NCBI GenBank assembly: GCA_030638305.1
Contig: DAOWEW010000123.1
Coordinates: 1 to 5,720 of the forward strand
DNA length: 5,720 nt
Reading direction: 5' to 3'
From: Desulfobacteraceae bacterium
GTDB taxonomy: Bacteria; Desulfobacterota; Desulfobacteria; Desulfobacterales; ETH-SRB1
A program made the translations under genes and the position numbers. The notes under the pieces were generated by a model. It did no database searches. It saw only the letters and a program-made list of their open reading frames with translations, and was not told the DNA's origin. Positions 5,438 to 5,720 of the stretch are shown here, one piece after another. The first letter of the stretch is position 1; every line of letters begins with the position of its first letter.

Positions 5438-5720
5438 TTATGCTCCAGGCTTCCTGCTTTTGCGCGTGGCTATTCCGCGTAACAACCGGCCCAATATGTC
5501 TGCGCCTGTAATGACGCGCTTTTCAGTACTCCAGAGAAGTATTATGTCATGATCGATGACATCATCATCTGAGTTCTGTGGATACACTTTCAACTTCCAT
5601 ATTACTTTTTCAAGCGAAAGGTTTATATCATTTACAATAATTGGCTTGTGACAATAGGTATAGGGATTGAATAGCAAGCCTTTAAATAATGCTCCTCGAA
5701 TAAAACCATCCGAGTCTAAA
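5438..5720 (-). CDS. Hypothetical protein, N-terminus beyond right edge
   Basis: The minus frame is open from the right edge to TAA at 5438-5440, at least 93 residues. The visible start is LDSDGFIRGALFKGLLFNPY, and later blocks are SLEKVIWKLKVYPQNSDDD, IILLWSTEKRVITGADILG and a basic tail RKSRKPGA. A TTG at 5677 could be read as a start, but its only GGAG is 13 bases away and the sequence upstream of it is equally protein-like, so I think the gene continues out of the window. It is a soluble mixed alpha/beta composition with no membrane segment. I do not recognise the family. It converges with the phosphodiesterase gene, 73 bases apart; the gap has only an AT-rich inverted repeat and no clear terminator. 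Confidence 0.6.
   Translation of the reverse strand, partial: LDSDGFIRGALFKGLLFNPYTYCHKPIIVNDINLSLEKVIWKLKVYPQNSDDDVIDHDIILLWSTEKRVITGADILGRLLRGIATRKSRKPGA

Overview
The window looks like a bacterial chromosome segment of moderate to low GC with AT-rich spacers. Start sites carry strong AGGAGG-type Shine-Dalgarno sequences, and GTG and TTG starts occur. The left-edge coiled-coil protein (ending in a heptad-like run and an MTVRLFTFA-type segment) and half of a GTAGGTTGGGTTGAGCG-type dispersed repeat resemble sequences I associate with Desulfobacterota and similar environmental anaerobes. That placement is an inference. The archaeal-type PEP carboxylase means an archaeal host, or a gene with archaeal ancestry, cannot be excluded.

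Layout. Positions 1-1354 are a decayed or error-affected accessory stretch. It holds a left-truncated coiled-coil protein gene (minus), an empty spacer with a strong plus-strand terminator that has no obvious gene, and a cluster of short overlapping fragments. The fragments are a possible AlbA_2/RecG-like regulator remnant (minus), a Lys/Glu-rich C-terminal fragment (plus) and a small unknown gene with an excellent ribosome binding site (minus). Four apparent reading-frame breaks fall here, each at a homopolymer run. Positions 1355-1757 are a non-coding spacer. Positions 1758-4153 hold two intact minus-strand genes in probable operon order: archaeal-type phosphoenolpyruvate carboxylase (ppcA), then a calcineurin-like metallophosphoesterase 77 bases downstream. 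Positions 4154-4467 form a divergent control region with a perfect 18-bp palindrome. Positions 4468-5364 encode a plus-strand alkaline-phosphatase-superfamily phosphodiesterase starting at TTG. A minus-strand gene of unknown function enters from the right edge.

How the genes may work together. ppcA supplies oxaloacetate from PEP and bicarbonate (anaplerosis or CO2 fixation). Two predicted cytoplasmic metal-dependent phosphoesterases flank it: one co-directional, one divergent across a shared control region. Joint regulation is plausible from the layout, but the sequence shows no direct biochemical link. I found no CRISPR array, tRNA, rRNA, transposase or recognisable defence system.
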